Assembly: GCF_000972495.1 (NCBI RefSeq)
Contig: NZ_LATM01000010.1
Coordinates: forward strand, 1 to 64,000
Reading direction: 5' to 3'
Length of the DNA stretch: 64,000 bases
From: Hymenobacter terrenus
GTDB lineage: Bacteria; Bacteroidota; Bacteroidia; Cytophagales; Hymenobacteraceae
A program made the position numbers and the translations under genes. Position 1 is the stretch's first letter. Each line of letters begins with the position of its first letter. This document shows, in pieces, positions 35,936 to 43,924 of the stretch. Under the pieces are notes generated by a model. The model saw only the letters and a list, made by a program, of their open reading frames with translations. It did not search any database and was not told the DNA's origin.

Positions 35936-36595
35936 CTAGCCGCCTTCCAGAATATGCCCGTCGCGCATCACAATCTTGCGGTCGGCCATTTCAGCGAGCT
36001 GGTCGTTGTGCGTCACGATGACGAAGGTTTGGCCCAACTCCTTGCGCAGCAGGAAAAATATCTGGTGAAGCTCCTGGGCATTCTTGGTATCGAGGTTGCC
36101 GCTGGGCTCATCAGCAAAGATAATTTCGGGCGAATTGATGAGGGCACGGGCCACGGATACGCGCTGTTGCTCGCCGCCGCTCATCTCGCTAGGCTTGTGG
36201 TCGGCCCGGAATTCCATATTCAGCATGCCCAGCAACTCGCGGGCCCGTACGCGTACTTCTTTTTCGGAGCGGCCGGCCAGGTAAGCGGGCAGGCACACAT
36301 TTTCGAGAGCCGTGAACTCGGGTAGTAGGTTGTGAAACTGGAAGATAAACCCAATGTGTCGGTTGCGAAACCGCGCCAAATCATTGCGTCCCAGTGAGCT
36401 GACTGACTCCCCATCAAATAGGACCTCGCCCGAGTCGGGACTGTCGAGGGTGCCCAGAATGTGTAACAAGGTACTTTTGCCCGCCCCCGAGGAACCGACA
36501 ATGCTCACGATTTCCGACTTTTCAATCGTCAAATCAATGCCCTTGAGCACGTTCAGCGCATTGTAACTCTTATGAATATTAATAGCTTGCAGCAA
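35936..36595 (-). CDS. lolD: LolD-type ABC transporter ATP-binding protein
   Basis: A 219-residue ATPase with Walker [13 protein letters not shown] (residues 34-45), Q-loop [18 protein letters not shown], signature [15 protein letters not shown], Walker [13 protein letters not shown] and the His switch VIVTHNDQL. The EFTALENV and EPSGNLD wording is that of the LolD/MacB class, which powers lipoprotein release or export. The permease partner is not in the window, so the exact system is inferred. The start is supported by the common [11 protein letters not shown] opening. It is convergent with the lipoprotein gene, across a degenerate palindrome. Confidence 0.88.
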   Translation of the reverse strand: MLQAINIHKSYNALNVLKGIDLTIEKSEIVSIVGSSGAGKSTLLHILGTLDSPDSGEVLFDGESVSSLGRNDLARFRNRHIGFIFQFHNLLPEFTALENVCLPAYLAGRSEKEVRVRARELLGMLNMEFRADHKPSEMSGGEQQRVSVARALINSPEIIFADEPSGNLDTKNAQELHQIFFLLRKELGQTFVIVTHNDQLAEMADRKIVMRDGHILEGG

Positions 36596-36728
36596 CGGCG
36601 GGCAGCGGTAAACGTGGATGGTGCGGTAGTGACAAAGCTACGCACAATCCGGGCGCAACCGAGCCGGACCTTATACGCAACCAAATCGGTTGGTGTAACA
36701 GGATTTTGGTAGTGCTTTGAGTTTTTCT

Positions 36729-37880
36729 ATGAGCTTTCCCTTCTTTTCATGGCGCCGCTGGTGGCCGCTGGCTTCTGTGGTGTTGCTGCCGCTACTGGTT
36801 TGGTGGAGGTTGAACGGGGGCCTCAGAGAAAATGGTCCCGCTGCCCACCAGATGGAAGGCGAATTGGCTCTTGCAATCACGCCGCCGCAAGTAAGTACAA
36901 CGTTTGATAGCACGCGGCAGCGGGGCGTGAGCTGGGTTGGCGGCGACTCCATTACGGCCGCCGATTTGGAGCCGTTGCACAAAGCCCACGTCACCTGGAT
37001 TGCCCAAATGCCCTTTGGCTGGCAGAATGGTGTTGCTGAACCAGCCATTCGGGTGAGCACGGGGCGTCGCTCCAGCCGTTGGAGCCTGTGGGGCGAAAGC
37101 GACGCTGGCTTGGTCTATACCGCTCAACTGGCCCGGCAGCACGGCATTCGCACTTTGCTAAAGCCCCATCTGTGGGTGCGGGGCCGCAACGCCTGGCCCG
37201 GCGACATAAACATGACCACCGAAGCCGACTGGAACGCTTGGTTTGCCAGCTACTCCCGGTTTATACTGCACTATGCCCGAGTGGCCGAAGCGGCCCACCT
37301 CGATGGCCTGTGCATTGGCACCGAACTGTTGCATGCTACCGAGCCTGCCCACGAAAAGGCCTGGCGCACGCTCATCCGCCAGATTCGGCGCGTTTACCAT
37401 GGCCCACTTACGTACGCGGCCAATTGGAGTGGCGAGTACCAGCAAATTCGGTTCTGGGACGTGCTGGACTACGTCGGCATTCAAGCTTATTTTCCCCTGA
37501 GCCCAACCGCCAATCCGCCGCTCGATACACTGCTGCGGGGCTGGCAGCCGCACTTGCGCGCCCTATCCGCTTGGCAGAAAAAAATCAAAAAGCCAATTGT
37601 CTTCACTGAAATTGGCTACAAAACCACCACTGATGCCGCCGCCCGACCTTGGGAATGGCCCGAGCGCATAGGTGCATTTAGCGCCCCCGATGAGGCTACC
37701 CAGGCCCGGTGCTACGAAGCCATGTTTCGGGCTTGCTGGGGCCTGCCGTGGCTTCAGGGCTTGTATATCTGGAAGTGGTACCCCGGCTTGGCGGCCGATG
37801 GCCCCGCCTGGCACCACGCCGATTTTACGCCCCAGCACAAGCCTGCCGAAGCCGTAATGGCCCGCTGGTACGGGCAGTAG
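36729..37880 (+). CDS. GH113-like glycoside hydrolase
   Basis: From the ATG at 36729 it encodes 383 residues. One N-terminal hydrophobic segment (WPLASVVLLPLLVWW) is a membrane anchor or uncleaved signal. The catalytic barrel carries the putative acid/base Glu199 in LCIGTELLHA and nucleophile Glu294 in PIVFTEIGYK, the typical GH113 pair; AQMPFGWQNG and KPHLWVRGRNAWPGDI are other family features. GH113 members are beta-mannanases or related enzymes. A TTG 12 bp upstream is in frame, but ATG is preferred. It is divergent from the LolD gene and followed by a long palindrome. Confidence 0.82.
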   Translation: MSFPFFSWRRWWPLASVVLLPLLVWWRLNGGLRENGPAAHQMEGELALAITPPQVSTTFDSTRQRGVSWVGGDSITAADLEPLHKAHVTWIAQMPFGWQNGVAEPAIRVSTGRRSSRWSLWGESDAGLVYTAQLARQHGIRTLLKPHLWVRGRNAWPGDINMTTEADWNAWFASYSRFILHYARVAEAAHLDGLCIGTELLHATEPAHEKAWRTLIRQIRRVYHGPLTYAANWSGEYQQIRFWDVLDYVGIQAYFPLSPTANPPLDTLLRGWQPHLRALSAWQKKIKKPIVFTEIGYKTTTDAAARPWEWPERIGAFSAPDEATQARCYEAMFRACWGLPWLQGLYIWKWYPGLAADGPAWHHADFTPQHKPAEAVMARWYGQ

Positions 37881-37886
37881 CCGGCA

Positions 37887-38025
37887 GCAATGTATCCTGC
37901 AAAGTGGCATGCAGCCTTTGCTGCGTGGGCGAGCGCAACGAGCATCTTGCGTGAGCCCGATTCCGTTAGTTCGTTGCGCTCGCCCACGCAGCAAAGGCTG
38001 CGTGCCACTTTGCAGGATACATTGC
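37887..38025. repeat. Long near-perfect palindrome before sucC
   Basis: GCAATGTATCCTGCAAAGTG pairs with its complement at the right end. Arms continue for about 55 bases through GCTGCGTGGGCGAGCGCAACG. It separates the GH113-like gene from sucC and could act as a terminator. Confidence 0.85.
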
Positions 38026-38120
38026 GGGCTGAGTGCAATCCCGGTGCGCCGCCGTACTTTCGCGGCAACAACGGCCGGCAGCGGGCCACCAATTCGTATC
38101 ACCACCCCTTTACCATTTTT

Positions 38121-39317
38121 ATGAACATTCACGAATACCAGGGTAAGGAAATCCTGAAAAAATACGGCGTGCGCGTGCAAGAAGGCATCGTGGCCGATAC
38201 GCCCGAGGAGGCCGTAGCCGCCGCCGAGAAACTGACCGCCGACACCGGCACCAGCTGGCACGTCATTAAGGCGCAAATCCACGCGGGCGGCCGGGGAAAA
38301 GGGGGCGGAGTGAAGCTGGCTAAAAACCTGGAGCAGGTGAAAGAGCTGGCTGGCAACATCATCGGCATGCAGCTTATTACCAAGCAAACCGGCCCCGAAG
38401 GCCGCAAAGTGCACAAGGTATTGGTAGCTCAGGACGTGTACTACCCCGGCGAAAGCCAGCCCAAAGAGTATTACATGAGCGTGCTGCTGGACCGTGGCAC
38501 CGGCAAAAATGTCATTATCTATACCACCGAGGGTGGCATGGACATCGAGGAAGTAGCCGAGGCTCATCCCGAGAAAATCCACCGCGAGCACATTGACCCT
38601 GCCGTAGGCTTGCAAGGCTTCCAGGCCCGCAAAATTGCCTTCAACCTGGGCCTCGAAGGCGAGGCGCAGAAGGAAATGGTGAAGTTCGTAACTGCCCTCT
38701 ACAAGGCGTACGATGAAACCGATTCCAGCATGTTCGAAATCAACCCCGTGTTGAAAACCTCAGACAACAAAATCCTGGCCGTTGACGCCAAGGTGACGCT
38801 GGACGAGAACGCCCTCTACCGCCACAAGGATTTCGTGGCCCTGCGCGACTTCAACGAGGAAGACCCCCTGGAAGTAGAAGCCAGCCAGAACAACCTGAAC
38901 TACGTGAAGCTCGACGGCAACGTGGGCTGCATGGTGAACGGCGCTGGCCTGGCCATGGCTACCATGGACATCATCAAGCTTTCGGGTGGCGAGCCTGCTA
39001 ACTTCCTCGACGTGGGCGGCGGAGCCAACGCTCAGACCGTAGAAGCCGGCTTCCGCATCATCCTGAAGGACCCGAATGTAAAGGCTATCCTGATTAACAT
39101 TTTCGGCGGCATTGTGCGCTGCGACCGGGTGGCCAACGGCGTGGTAGAAGCTTATAAAGCCATCGGCGACATCCGTGTGCCCATCATTGTGCGCCTGCAA
39201 GGCACCAACGCCGAAGAAGGCGCCCGCATCATCGACGAAAGCGGCCTGAAAGTATCTTCGGCCGTGCTGCTGAAAGATGCCGCCGCCCGTGTGAAAGAAG
39301 TGCTGGCGACTGCGTAG
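38121..39317 (+). CDS. sucC: Succinate-CoA ligase [ADP-forming] beta subunit
   Basis: Of normal length (398 residues), this subunit of the TCA-cycle enzyme makes ATP from succinyl-CoA. It begins MNIHEYQGKEILKKYGV, an ATP-grasp start, and shows KAQIHAGGRGKGGGVKLAK, FEINPVLKT with the metal-binding residues, GNVGCMVNGAGLAMATMD, LDVGGGANAQTVE and NIFGGIVRCDRVANGVV, which belongs to the phosphohistidine/CoA interface. The alpha subunit (sucD) is not adjacent. ATG at 38121 is fixed by the conserved N-terminus, though the frame is open upstream. It has no Shine-Dalgarno, as usual here, and ends in a strong terminator. Confidence 0.96.
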   Translation: MNIHEYQGKEILKKYGVRVQEGIVADTPEEAVAAAEKLTADTGTSWHVIKAQIHAGGRGKGGGVKLAKNLEQVKELAGNIIGMQLITKQTGPEGRKVHKVLVAQDVYYPGESQPKEYYMSVLLDRGTGKNVIIYTTEGGMDIEEVAEAHPEKIHREHIDPAVGLQGFQARKIAFNLGLEGEAQKEMVKFVTALYKAYDETDSSMFEINPVLKTSDNKILAVDAKVTLDENALYRHKDFVALRDFNEEDPLEVEASQNNLNYVKLDGNVGCMVNGAGLAMATMDIIKLSGGEPANFLDVGGGANAQTVEAGFRIILKDPNVKAILINIFGGIVRCDRVANGVVEAYKAIGDIRVPIIVRLQGTNAEEGARIIDESGLKVSSAVLLKDAAARVKEVLATA

Positions 39318-39325
39318 CTTATATA

Positions 39326-39387
39326 CGAGTTAACAATAAAAAGGCCCGCCTGAATCGTCAGGCGGGCCTTTTTATTGTTAACTCGTA
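39326..39387. terminator. Strong terminator of sucC
   Basis: A 29-bp perfect inverted repeat with a 4-base loop: ACGAGTTAACAATAAAAAGG continuing into CCCGCCTGA, then its exact complement. It is bidirectional. Confidence 0.92.
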
Positions 39388-39506
39388 ACGGAGAGTTGTT
39401 CTCCTGTGTGTGCTGTTTCGTTTGGCTCCCCTCTCCTTGGGCGAGGCACTGGGGGTGAGGTTTCTCTAGCCGCGCTGTATACACTACCTGGAGACAACTA
39501 CTGTAT

Positions 39507-39977
39507 TTATTTCCCCTCCGCGACGCCGACGTTTTCTTCGGCTTCGACCGGTACGGGGTTGCCCAGCACGCGCAGTTCTACTTCCATGTTGCCGCGGGTG
39601 CCTACGGAGTAGGGGCAGATTTTGTGAGCCTGGCGCACCATTTCAATGGTTTTCGCTTCGTCAAATTTCTTCAGATCCACGTCCAGAATGGCACTCAGAC
39701 CGTAGCCTTCGCCTTCCTGAAAAAGTGTGACGGAACACTTAACTGAGCTTTCCTTATCGAGCGTGTCGCCGGCGCGCTGAGCCGTGACGAGCAGCGCCTG
39801 CTGAAAGCACGAGGCGTAGCCGGCCGCAAAAAGCTCTTCGGGATTAGTAGCACCTTTTTTTCCGCCCAAGCCTTCGGGAACGGACATTTCCATGTCAATC
39901 ACGCCCGTGGCGGAGCGCACGTGGCCGCTGCGGCCACCTACGGCCGAGGCATCGGCCGTGTACAGAGTCTTTTTCAT
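39507..39977 (-). CDS. Organic hydroperoxide resistance protein (Ohr/OsmC family)
   Basis: A 156-residue Ohr-type peroxidase. It carries both reactive cysteines: Cys57 in AAGYASCFQQALL and Cys121 in HKICPYSVGTRGN, with the arginine and glutamate neighbours expected (GKKGATNPEELF). Ohr reduces organic and lipid hydroperoxides using lipoylated partners. ATG at 39977 is preferred to an in-frame TTG 6 bp upstream. No OhrR-type regulator is next to it. It is convergent with sucC across a strong terminator, and is the last chromosomal protein gene before tRNA-Arg. Confidence 0.93.
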   Translation of the reverse strand: MKKTLYTADASAVGGRSGHVRSATGVIDMEMSVPEGLGGKKGATNPEELFAAGYASCFQQALLVTAQRAGDTLDKESSVKCSVTLFQEGEGYGLSAILDVDLKKFDEAKTIEMVRQAHKICPYSVGTRGNMEVELRVLGNPVPVEAEENVGVAEGK

Positions 39978-40088
39978 AAACAAAGGTGAAATGGAAGTTT
40001 TAAAGCGAAAGAACTGTTGTCTTAACTGGATTCTGAGCTCTTGGGTTGTGTTGGTTGCAGAGAAGGAATGAGGAATTTAGTGTTACAA

Positions 40089-40120
40089 TTTGGTCGCCTT
40101 CGCTTTTGAGGCTACTTTTG
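40089..40120 (+). promoter_or_regulatory. Promoter of tRNA-Arg
   Basis: TTTG at 40089-40092, a 20-base spacer and TACTTTTG at 40113-40120 fit the Bacteroidota primary sigma pattern (TTTG / TAnnTTTG), 18 bp before the tRNA. Confidence 0.75.
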
Positions 40121-40137
40121 CAGTCCTATCTCGTTCT

Positions 40138-40209
40138 GGTGATGTCGTACAACGGATAGTATGAGAGTTTCCGAAGCTCTTGATCTAGGTTCGATTCCTA
40201 GCATCACCA
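40138..40209 (+). tRNA. tRNA-Arg (anticodon CCG)
   Basis: All arms fold by hand: acceptor GGTGATG / CATCACC, D stem GTAC / GTAT, anticodon stem AGAGT / GCTCT around the loop TTCCGAA (anticodon CCG at 40171-40173), and T stem CTAGG / CCTAG around TTCGATT, with discriminator A. CCA is not encoded. It reads CGG codons. A terminator follows at once, and phage-type genes begin about 200 bp later, which makes the 3' end a plausible integration site. Confidence 0.93.
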
Positions 40210-40211
40210 CT

Positions 40212-40247
40212 AAAAAGCCCCTTCACGCAATGTGGAGGGGCTTTTTT
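40212..40247 (+). terminator. Terminator of tRNA-Arg
   Basis: AAAAAGCCCCTTCAC, loop GCAAT, then GTGGAGGGGCTTTTTT. Confidence 0.85.
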
Positions 40248-40419
40248 CATAGTCTAGTACCATATGAGTACCGGAACGGTGGGAGAGGATGCCCGGGTAC
40301 TCCACTAGTCTCTGGTTTCTTCAGGCAGTAGCGAAGCTGGTCGCTATTATTCTGTAGCGCGTGGTAACGGGCTACTTGTAGCTTTCGTAAAGGTAGTAGA
40401 ATCTATTCAACACCTTCAC

Positions 40420-40719
40420 ATGCAAGTTACTATCACGCTTCCACCCGATCTTATATCCACGCTCGTTGAAACGATCACCTCTGAAATCCGGCGCGAATTA
40501 GCCGCGGCTTCGGCCACTACAGCCAAAACCAAGGCCGCGACTGCTTTACTTACCGTGGATGAGCTGGCCAGCCGGCTGAAGCTGCACGAAAAGACGGTCG
40601 TGCGCTATATCCGCTCTGGTCGCATCAACGCGTCGAACCATGGTACACTGGCTCGGCCAGCCTACCGGGTGGCGGAGGCGGATTACGAAGCGTTCTACAA
40701 AGCCAATCGCGCGCGGTAG
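40420..40719 (+). CDS. Small helix-turn-helix (excisionase/MerR-type) DNA-binding protein
   Basis: A 99-residue protein. The N-terminal 50 residues form a charged helix. The C-terminal half is a winged HTH of the excisionase type: LLTVDELASRLKLHEKTVVR then YIRSGRINASNHG, then ARPAYRVAEADYEAFYK. Such proteins act as excisionases or small regulators in integrated elements. Its position 210 bp from tRNA-Arg, at the element's edge, fits a role in excision. No integrase is next to it. A TAGCTTTC sequence about 40 bp upstream could be a weak -7 box. Confidence 0.78.
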   Translation: MQVTITLPPDLISTLVETITSEIRRELAAASATTAKTKAATALLTVDELASRLKLHEKTVVRYIRSGRINASNHGTLARPAYRVAEADYEAFYKANRAR

Positions 40720-40732
40720 TAACGGAGCGGGG

Positions 40733-41002
40733 TTACTCTTGTGGTTCTGGGATGGCGGAGTGAATCCAGCCTCTGGGTATTCTTTCATCGAGCCACGCAG
40801 TGAGGGCGTCACGCATTACGGTGCCAGAGTGGGGGTACTTTTCTAAATACTCGTGTAGAATTCCTTGATTTTTCGAGGTTACTGTGTACCCACGACTCTT
40901 GATATACTGGTACACGAAATAGTCTACCTCGTAACGTTGGTCTTGACCAAATGCGACCCGAATGCGGTCTATCTTCCCTCGGTAGTTTTTGTTATCACTC
41001 AT
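40733..41002 (-). CDS. Small phage protein, unknown
   Basis: Eighty-nine residues, mixed charge, no signal peptide or membrane helix. It reads RGKIDRIRVAFGQDQRYEVD then YFVYQYIKSRGYTVTSKNQG and ends RGWIHSAIPEPQE. The style resembles small regulatory proteins of elements. No family is recognised. It is convergent with the HTH gene, 14 bp from its end, and 58 bp from another small gene on the same strand. The start ATG is followed by polar residues. Confidence 0.5.
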   Translation of the reverse strand: MSDNKNYRGKIDRIRVAFGQDQRYEVDYFVYQYIKSRGYTVTSKNQGILHEYLEKYPHSGTVMRDALTAWLDERIPRGWIHSAIPEPQE

Positions 41003-41059
41003 TAGGGTAGAAGGTTAGTTGAAGTAACAGGTTACATGAATTTGGTGAGTCAGGAAGCG

Positions 41060-41410
41060 TTATTCGGCATCGACTTCGTCAAGCATTGAAATGAACACCT
41101 CGAAGTAGCCTCCCAATGCATCCAGGAAAACGGAAGCATCCCGGTTGCCCTCTAAGTTACCCGCTTCAGTCCATCCCGATAAACGGTCCAATGCGTAATC
41201 AATCTCATCGACTTGGCCGGCTAGGCCCTGACGGTCGCGCCAAGATGGGTCCTTCTCATCCAATGCTTCCTTGACCTTGGCGTAGTAATCCCGAACTGTT
41301 TTTAGGTTCAGTTTCGCCAGTGGATGCCCGGTGTGTATACCATCGAATATTTTAGAAATATGGTAGCTGTGTGAACCTGGGATAATATTCCGGATAGATT
41401 TGGGAGCCAT
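41060..41410 (-). CDS. Small helical protein, unknown
   Basis: One hundred sixteen residues, acidic in the second half (GQVDEIDYALDRLSGWTEAG; VFLDALGGYFEVFISMLDEV). The composition suggests a helical bundle. No motif is recognised. It may be a phage regulator or a protein partner of the gene downstream (40733). It is the last minus-strand gene before the palindrome-rich region, so its promoter should lie within 41411-41570. Confidence 0.5.
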   Translation of the reverse strand: MAPKSIRNIIPGSHSYHISKIFDGIHTGHPLAKLNLKTVRDYYAKVKEALDEKDPSWRDRQGLAGQVDEIDYALDRLSGWTEAGNLEGNRDASVFLDALGGYFEVFISMLDEVDAE

Positions 41411-41567
41411 ATACCTTGATCGTCTGAGAGTAGAGCTAAAGAGTCCCTAAGCTACATATTAAAACCGGGATAGCTATTGACGTCCCTCTCACTCCGCTGC
41501 GCTACGTTCACCGCTTCGCGGGCGGTACTACACGCTACGCCTATACAATCAATCTTTTGGTAGTGTT

Positions 41568-41601
41568 GGTATTCAGGTATGGGATCCCATACCTGAATAC
41601 C
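41568..41601. repeat. Perfect 34-bp palindrome
   Basis: GGTATTCAGGTATGGGA joined directly to its complement, with no spacer. A third GGTATTCAG occurs at 41653-41661. It is a candidate operator or part of an origin. Confidence 0.85.
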
Positions 41602-41603
41602 AT

Positions 41604-41698
41604 GCGGACAAATCTCATATCATAATAGGAAAAGGCGACCATCGGTATTCAGTACGGTTTCACCTGACAGGCTTCCCTATGATATTGGATTTGTCCGC
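41604..41698. repeat. Imperfect inverted repeat (GCGGACAAATC arms)
   Basis: GCGGACAAATCTCATATCAT on the left pairs with ATATTGGATTTGTCCGC on the right, with some mismatches. The loop contains the extra GGTATTCAG. The remainder of 41411-42034 holds no gene that I can support. Confidence 0.75.
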
Positions 41699-41869
41699 AC
41701 GTAATAATCCTATGCTGGACTTTGTAATGTTCAAGTAGTGAAGTCCACCTAATCAAATAAAAAATATTATTGATAGAAGGGCGAAAACACGGTCGGAAAT
41801 TATTTTCAATTCTGTAGATTGGTCTTGTATGGAATCTGAAAAAAATATTTACCAGACATAAGGGAGGAT

Positions 41870-41883
41870 CCCTATTTAGTTCG
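41870..41883 (+). promoter_or_regulatory. CCCTATTTAG site, copy 1
   Basis: CCCTATTTAGTTCG preceded by GGAGGAT. It resembles the sites at 46646, 52593 and 56638 and lies 150 bp before the polymerase-like gene. Confidence 0.5.
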
Positions 41884-41943
41884 AGGACCAGCACCTCATT
41901 AAAAAAGCTGGCGGCCGGGGGGTGGTTTTAATGCGTCCCACCC

Positions 41944-41999
41944 CCCGGGTTCCACCGCCCCCGGTGGCCCGCTTCGAACGCATTGCCTGGCTGGAACCC
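41944..41999. repeat. GC-rich inverted repeat before the polymerase-like gene
   Basis: CCCGGGTTCCA near 41944 pairs with TGGAACCCGGG near 41990, enclosing GCCCCCGGTGGCCC. It ends about 35 bp before the ATG at 42035 and could form a stem in the leader RNA. Confidence 0.65.
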
Positions 42000-42034
42000 G
42001 GGATATGCACTAACTAATTACAATACGCATAATC

Positions 42035-43840
42035 ATGTCGCTAGAACCTGCAGCAGGACGCCCTCAGCCTCGTCGCAACAAATCTTTTGAAGAAGTACGC
42101 ATTATCGAACGCGAACTTGGAAAGCTAAACGTGCTGCAAGGCTCTGTAGAGGAGCAGAATAACATTATCCATACGCGGGCCGAGCGAAGAAAAGCAAAAG
42201 ACGCAGAACGCAAAGCCGCCAAGCGTGCGAAAGGCAAGATCATCGAGCAGGAGGCACTGCTGAGCAAATCTGGCATCGAGCAAACCATCCGGGAAAACTT
42301 CTTCGCGGAGTTTCCGGACCGCAAGCTTCACAAGCACCTCCACCGATTCTTTCGATTCGTCCACTCGGTCATCCTGGAGCACCACCTAAAACAAGCTGTT
42401 GATTCCGAGCTACTCGAAATCAAGGGTTCAGTGTTAGGTGCACATGTTGGCTTTGACCTTCCATTTAGTTATAAGGTGGTTCGTGAGCGCCTTGAGGCTT
42501 GGTCTGTCTTGGAGGTCCATCATCAGTGGTCACTCGCTACAGAAAATGAGGTAGGACATTGCAAGTCGTACAGGATAGGTGCCACCTTCCAAGGTGCTGA
42601 ACTGACGTTCACCTCTGTGTCCAAAACCAAGAGTCGGGCCGTCCAAAACCAGGAACTGCGTGAGAAGCTAGTAACGCTGAAAAGCAAAGGCTATGACCCG
42701 CTCGTACTAAACGAATCGGCGCCTCACCACTTATGGCATAAAAAGAATTTAAATCGCCTCACCATCGACCAAGAAGCAGCCTTTGCGCGCATTGACGAAA
42801 TGGTTGGCCAAGCCTATCCACTTCGTCCTAAGCGCGTGAAAGAGGGTAATCACTACGTAATTAAGGCTGACCGTACCTGCACCAATGAAATTGGTCAGCT
42901 CTATAAAGAAACCATTTTGATGTTAAATAAGCGGGCGGAATTAAGCCAGGCGGAAGGCAAGCTGAGCGAGACCAATGGTCGATTCAATACCGCGTTCACA
43001 CGCTTATTCACATGTGGTCGTGACTACACCAAGCTAGATGGTCATCGCATCAAAATGGTTTCGCTCGATTTGGCTGCGAGCCAAGTGTTTTTGCTGCTAC
43101 ACAAGATGCGCCAGACGCCGATTGGCCGCTCTAACACGGAGGCCATCGACCAGTTTGCAGCTAAGGTTACCAGTGGCGATTTCTACGAGCAAATTCTGAG
43201 CGAAGTGAAACAACAGAGTGACCTGGAAACGCCAGCCACGGAAGCGAAGGTGGAGTTTTTCCGGAACGTGATGTATTCCAAACAACATCGCAATACTCCT
43301 TATCGTCGTGCTTTTAGCAAGGCATACCCGATTATTAACCAAGCACTGATGGAAATCGTGGAGACCGGTAAGGTGACGGATAATGGTAAGAAAATATACC
43401 ATAATCTGGCTATCGAACTGCAGCGGGTAGAAAGCAATTTATTTCTCGAAACAATGCTTCCGCGCCTGCACGACAAGCTCGGTGAAGACGTATTTCTTAC
43501 TACCGTCCACGACTCCTTTTATTGCCTTCCTGAGCACGTGGCGACAGTGGCCCGCATCATGCGCGAGGTCCTATTTACCGCAACTGGCCATGAGCCCACG
43601 ATTAAGAAAGATGGTAAAGTATACCACGTCGAAACCATTCAAACTGTCACCACCCCAATGTTAATCCCCATGCCCACCCCCAACCAAGAACCCCAACCTA
43701 TTGAATTCCGCGGCCAGGTACCCGAGCCCCGGGGCCACATCCGCGTTTACCGATCCTACGACGAGCTACCAGAGAAGTGGAAAGCCATCCTGGCCGCCGG
43801 ACCGACCCCGCCGCTGGCTCACCTTGCGCAAGCCGCCTAA
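42035..43840 (+). CDS. Divergent single-subunit polymerase-like protein
   Basis: A 601-residue protein. Residues 1-125 are basic and helical. At 140-190 a module with SYKVVRERLEAWSVLEVHHQ looks like a winged helix. The second half recalls the palm of A-family DNA polymerases and T7-type RNA polymerases: GRDYTKLDGHRIKMVSLDLA then ASQVFLLL (about 328-355, motif A position with Asp345), KVEFFRNVMYSKQHRNTPYR (about 405-424, near motif B), YHNLAIELQRVESNLFLETM (about 455-474) and TTVHDSFYCLPEH (about 489-501, motif C with Asp493). HDSF is the T7 RNA polymerase wording. No exonuclease domain is seen. The fold is my inference; a role in copying the element is likely. Confidence 0.6.
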   Translation: MSLEPAAGRPQPRRNKSFEEVRIIERELGKLNVLQGSVEEQNNIIHTRAERRKAKDAERKAAKRAKGKIIEQEALLSKSGIEQTIRENFFAEFPDRKLHKHLHRFFRFVHSVILEHHLKQAVDSELLEIKGSVLGAHVGFDLPFSYKVVRERLEAWSVLEVHHQWSLATENEVGHCKSYRIGATFQGAELTFTSVSKTKSRAVQNQELREKLVTLKSKGYDPLVLNESAPHHLWHKKNLNRLTIDQEAAFARIDEMVGQAYPLRPKRVKEGNHYVIKADRTCTNEIGQLYKETILMLNKRAELSQAEGKLSETNGRFNTAFTRLFTCGRDYTKLDGHRIKMVSLDLAASQVFLLLHKMRQTPIGRSNTEAIDQFAAKVTSGDFYEQILSEVKQQSDLETPATEAKVEFFRNVMYSKQHRNTPYRRAFSKAYPIINQALMEIVETGKVTDNGKKIYHNLAIELQRVESNLFLETMLPRLHDKLGEDVFLTTVHDSFYCLPEHVATVARIMREVLFTATGHEPTIKKDGKVYHVETIQTVTTPMLIPMPTPNQEPQPIEFRGQVPEPRGHIRVYRSYDELPEKWKAILAAGPTPPLAHLAQAA

Positions 43841-43884
43841 AATGGCACCCAACAGTAGAAAGGTATAATAAGATGGATGCGCTG

Positions 43885-43892
43885 TAGCTTTG
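43885..43892 (+). promoter_or_regulatory. Candidate -7 element for the effector gene
   Basis: TAGCTTTG matches TAnnTTTG exactly, 32 bp before the ATG at 43925. No good TTTG lies at -33. It would give the cargo genes their own promoter. Confidence 0.5.
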
Positions 43893-43924
43893 CAGTCTCC
43901 TTTCACCTTTATATCTTTCTACCG

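Noticed and set aside
41649..41894. 81-codon minus-strand frame in the palindrome-rich region
   Set aside because: It runs through the inverted repeat and the CCCTATTTAG site, has an odd composition (many Ile, Phe, Arg, Cys) and no family likeness; likely chance in AT-rich DNA.
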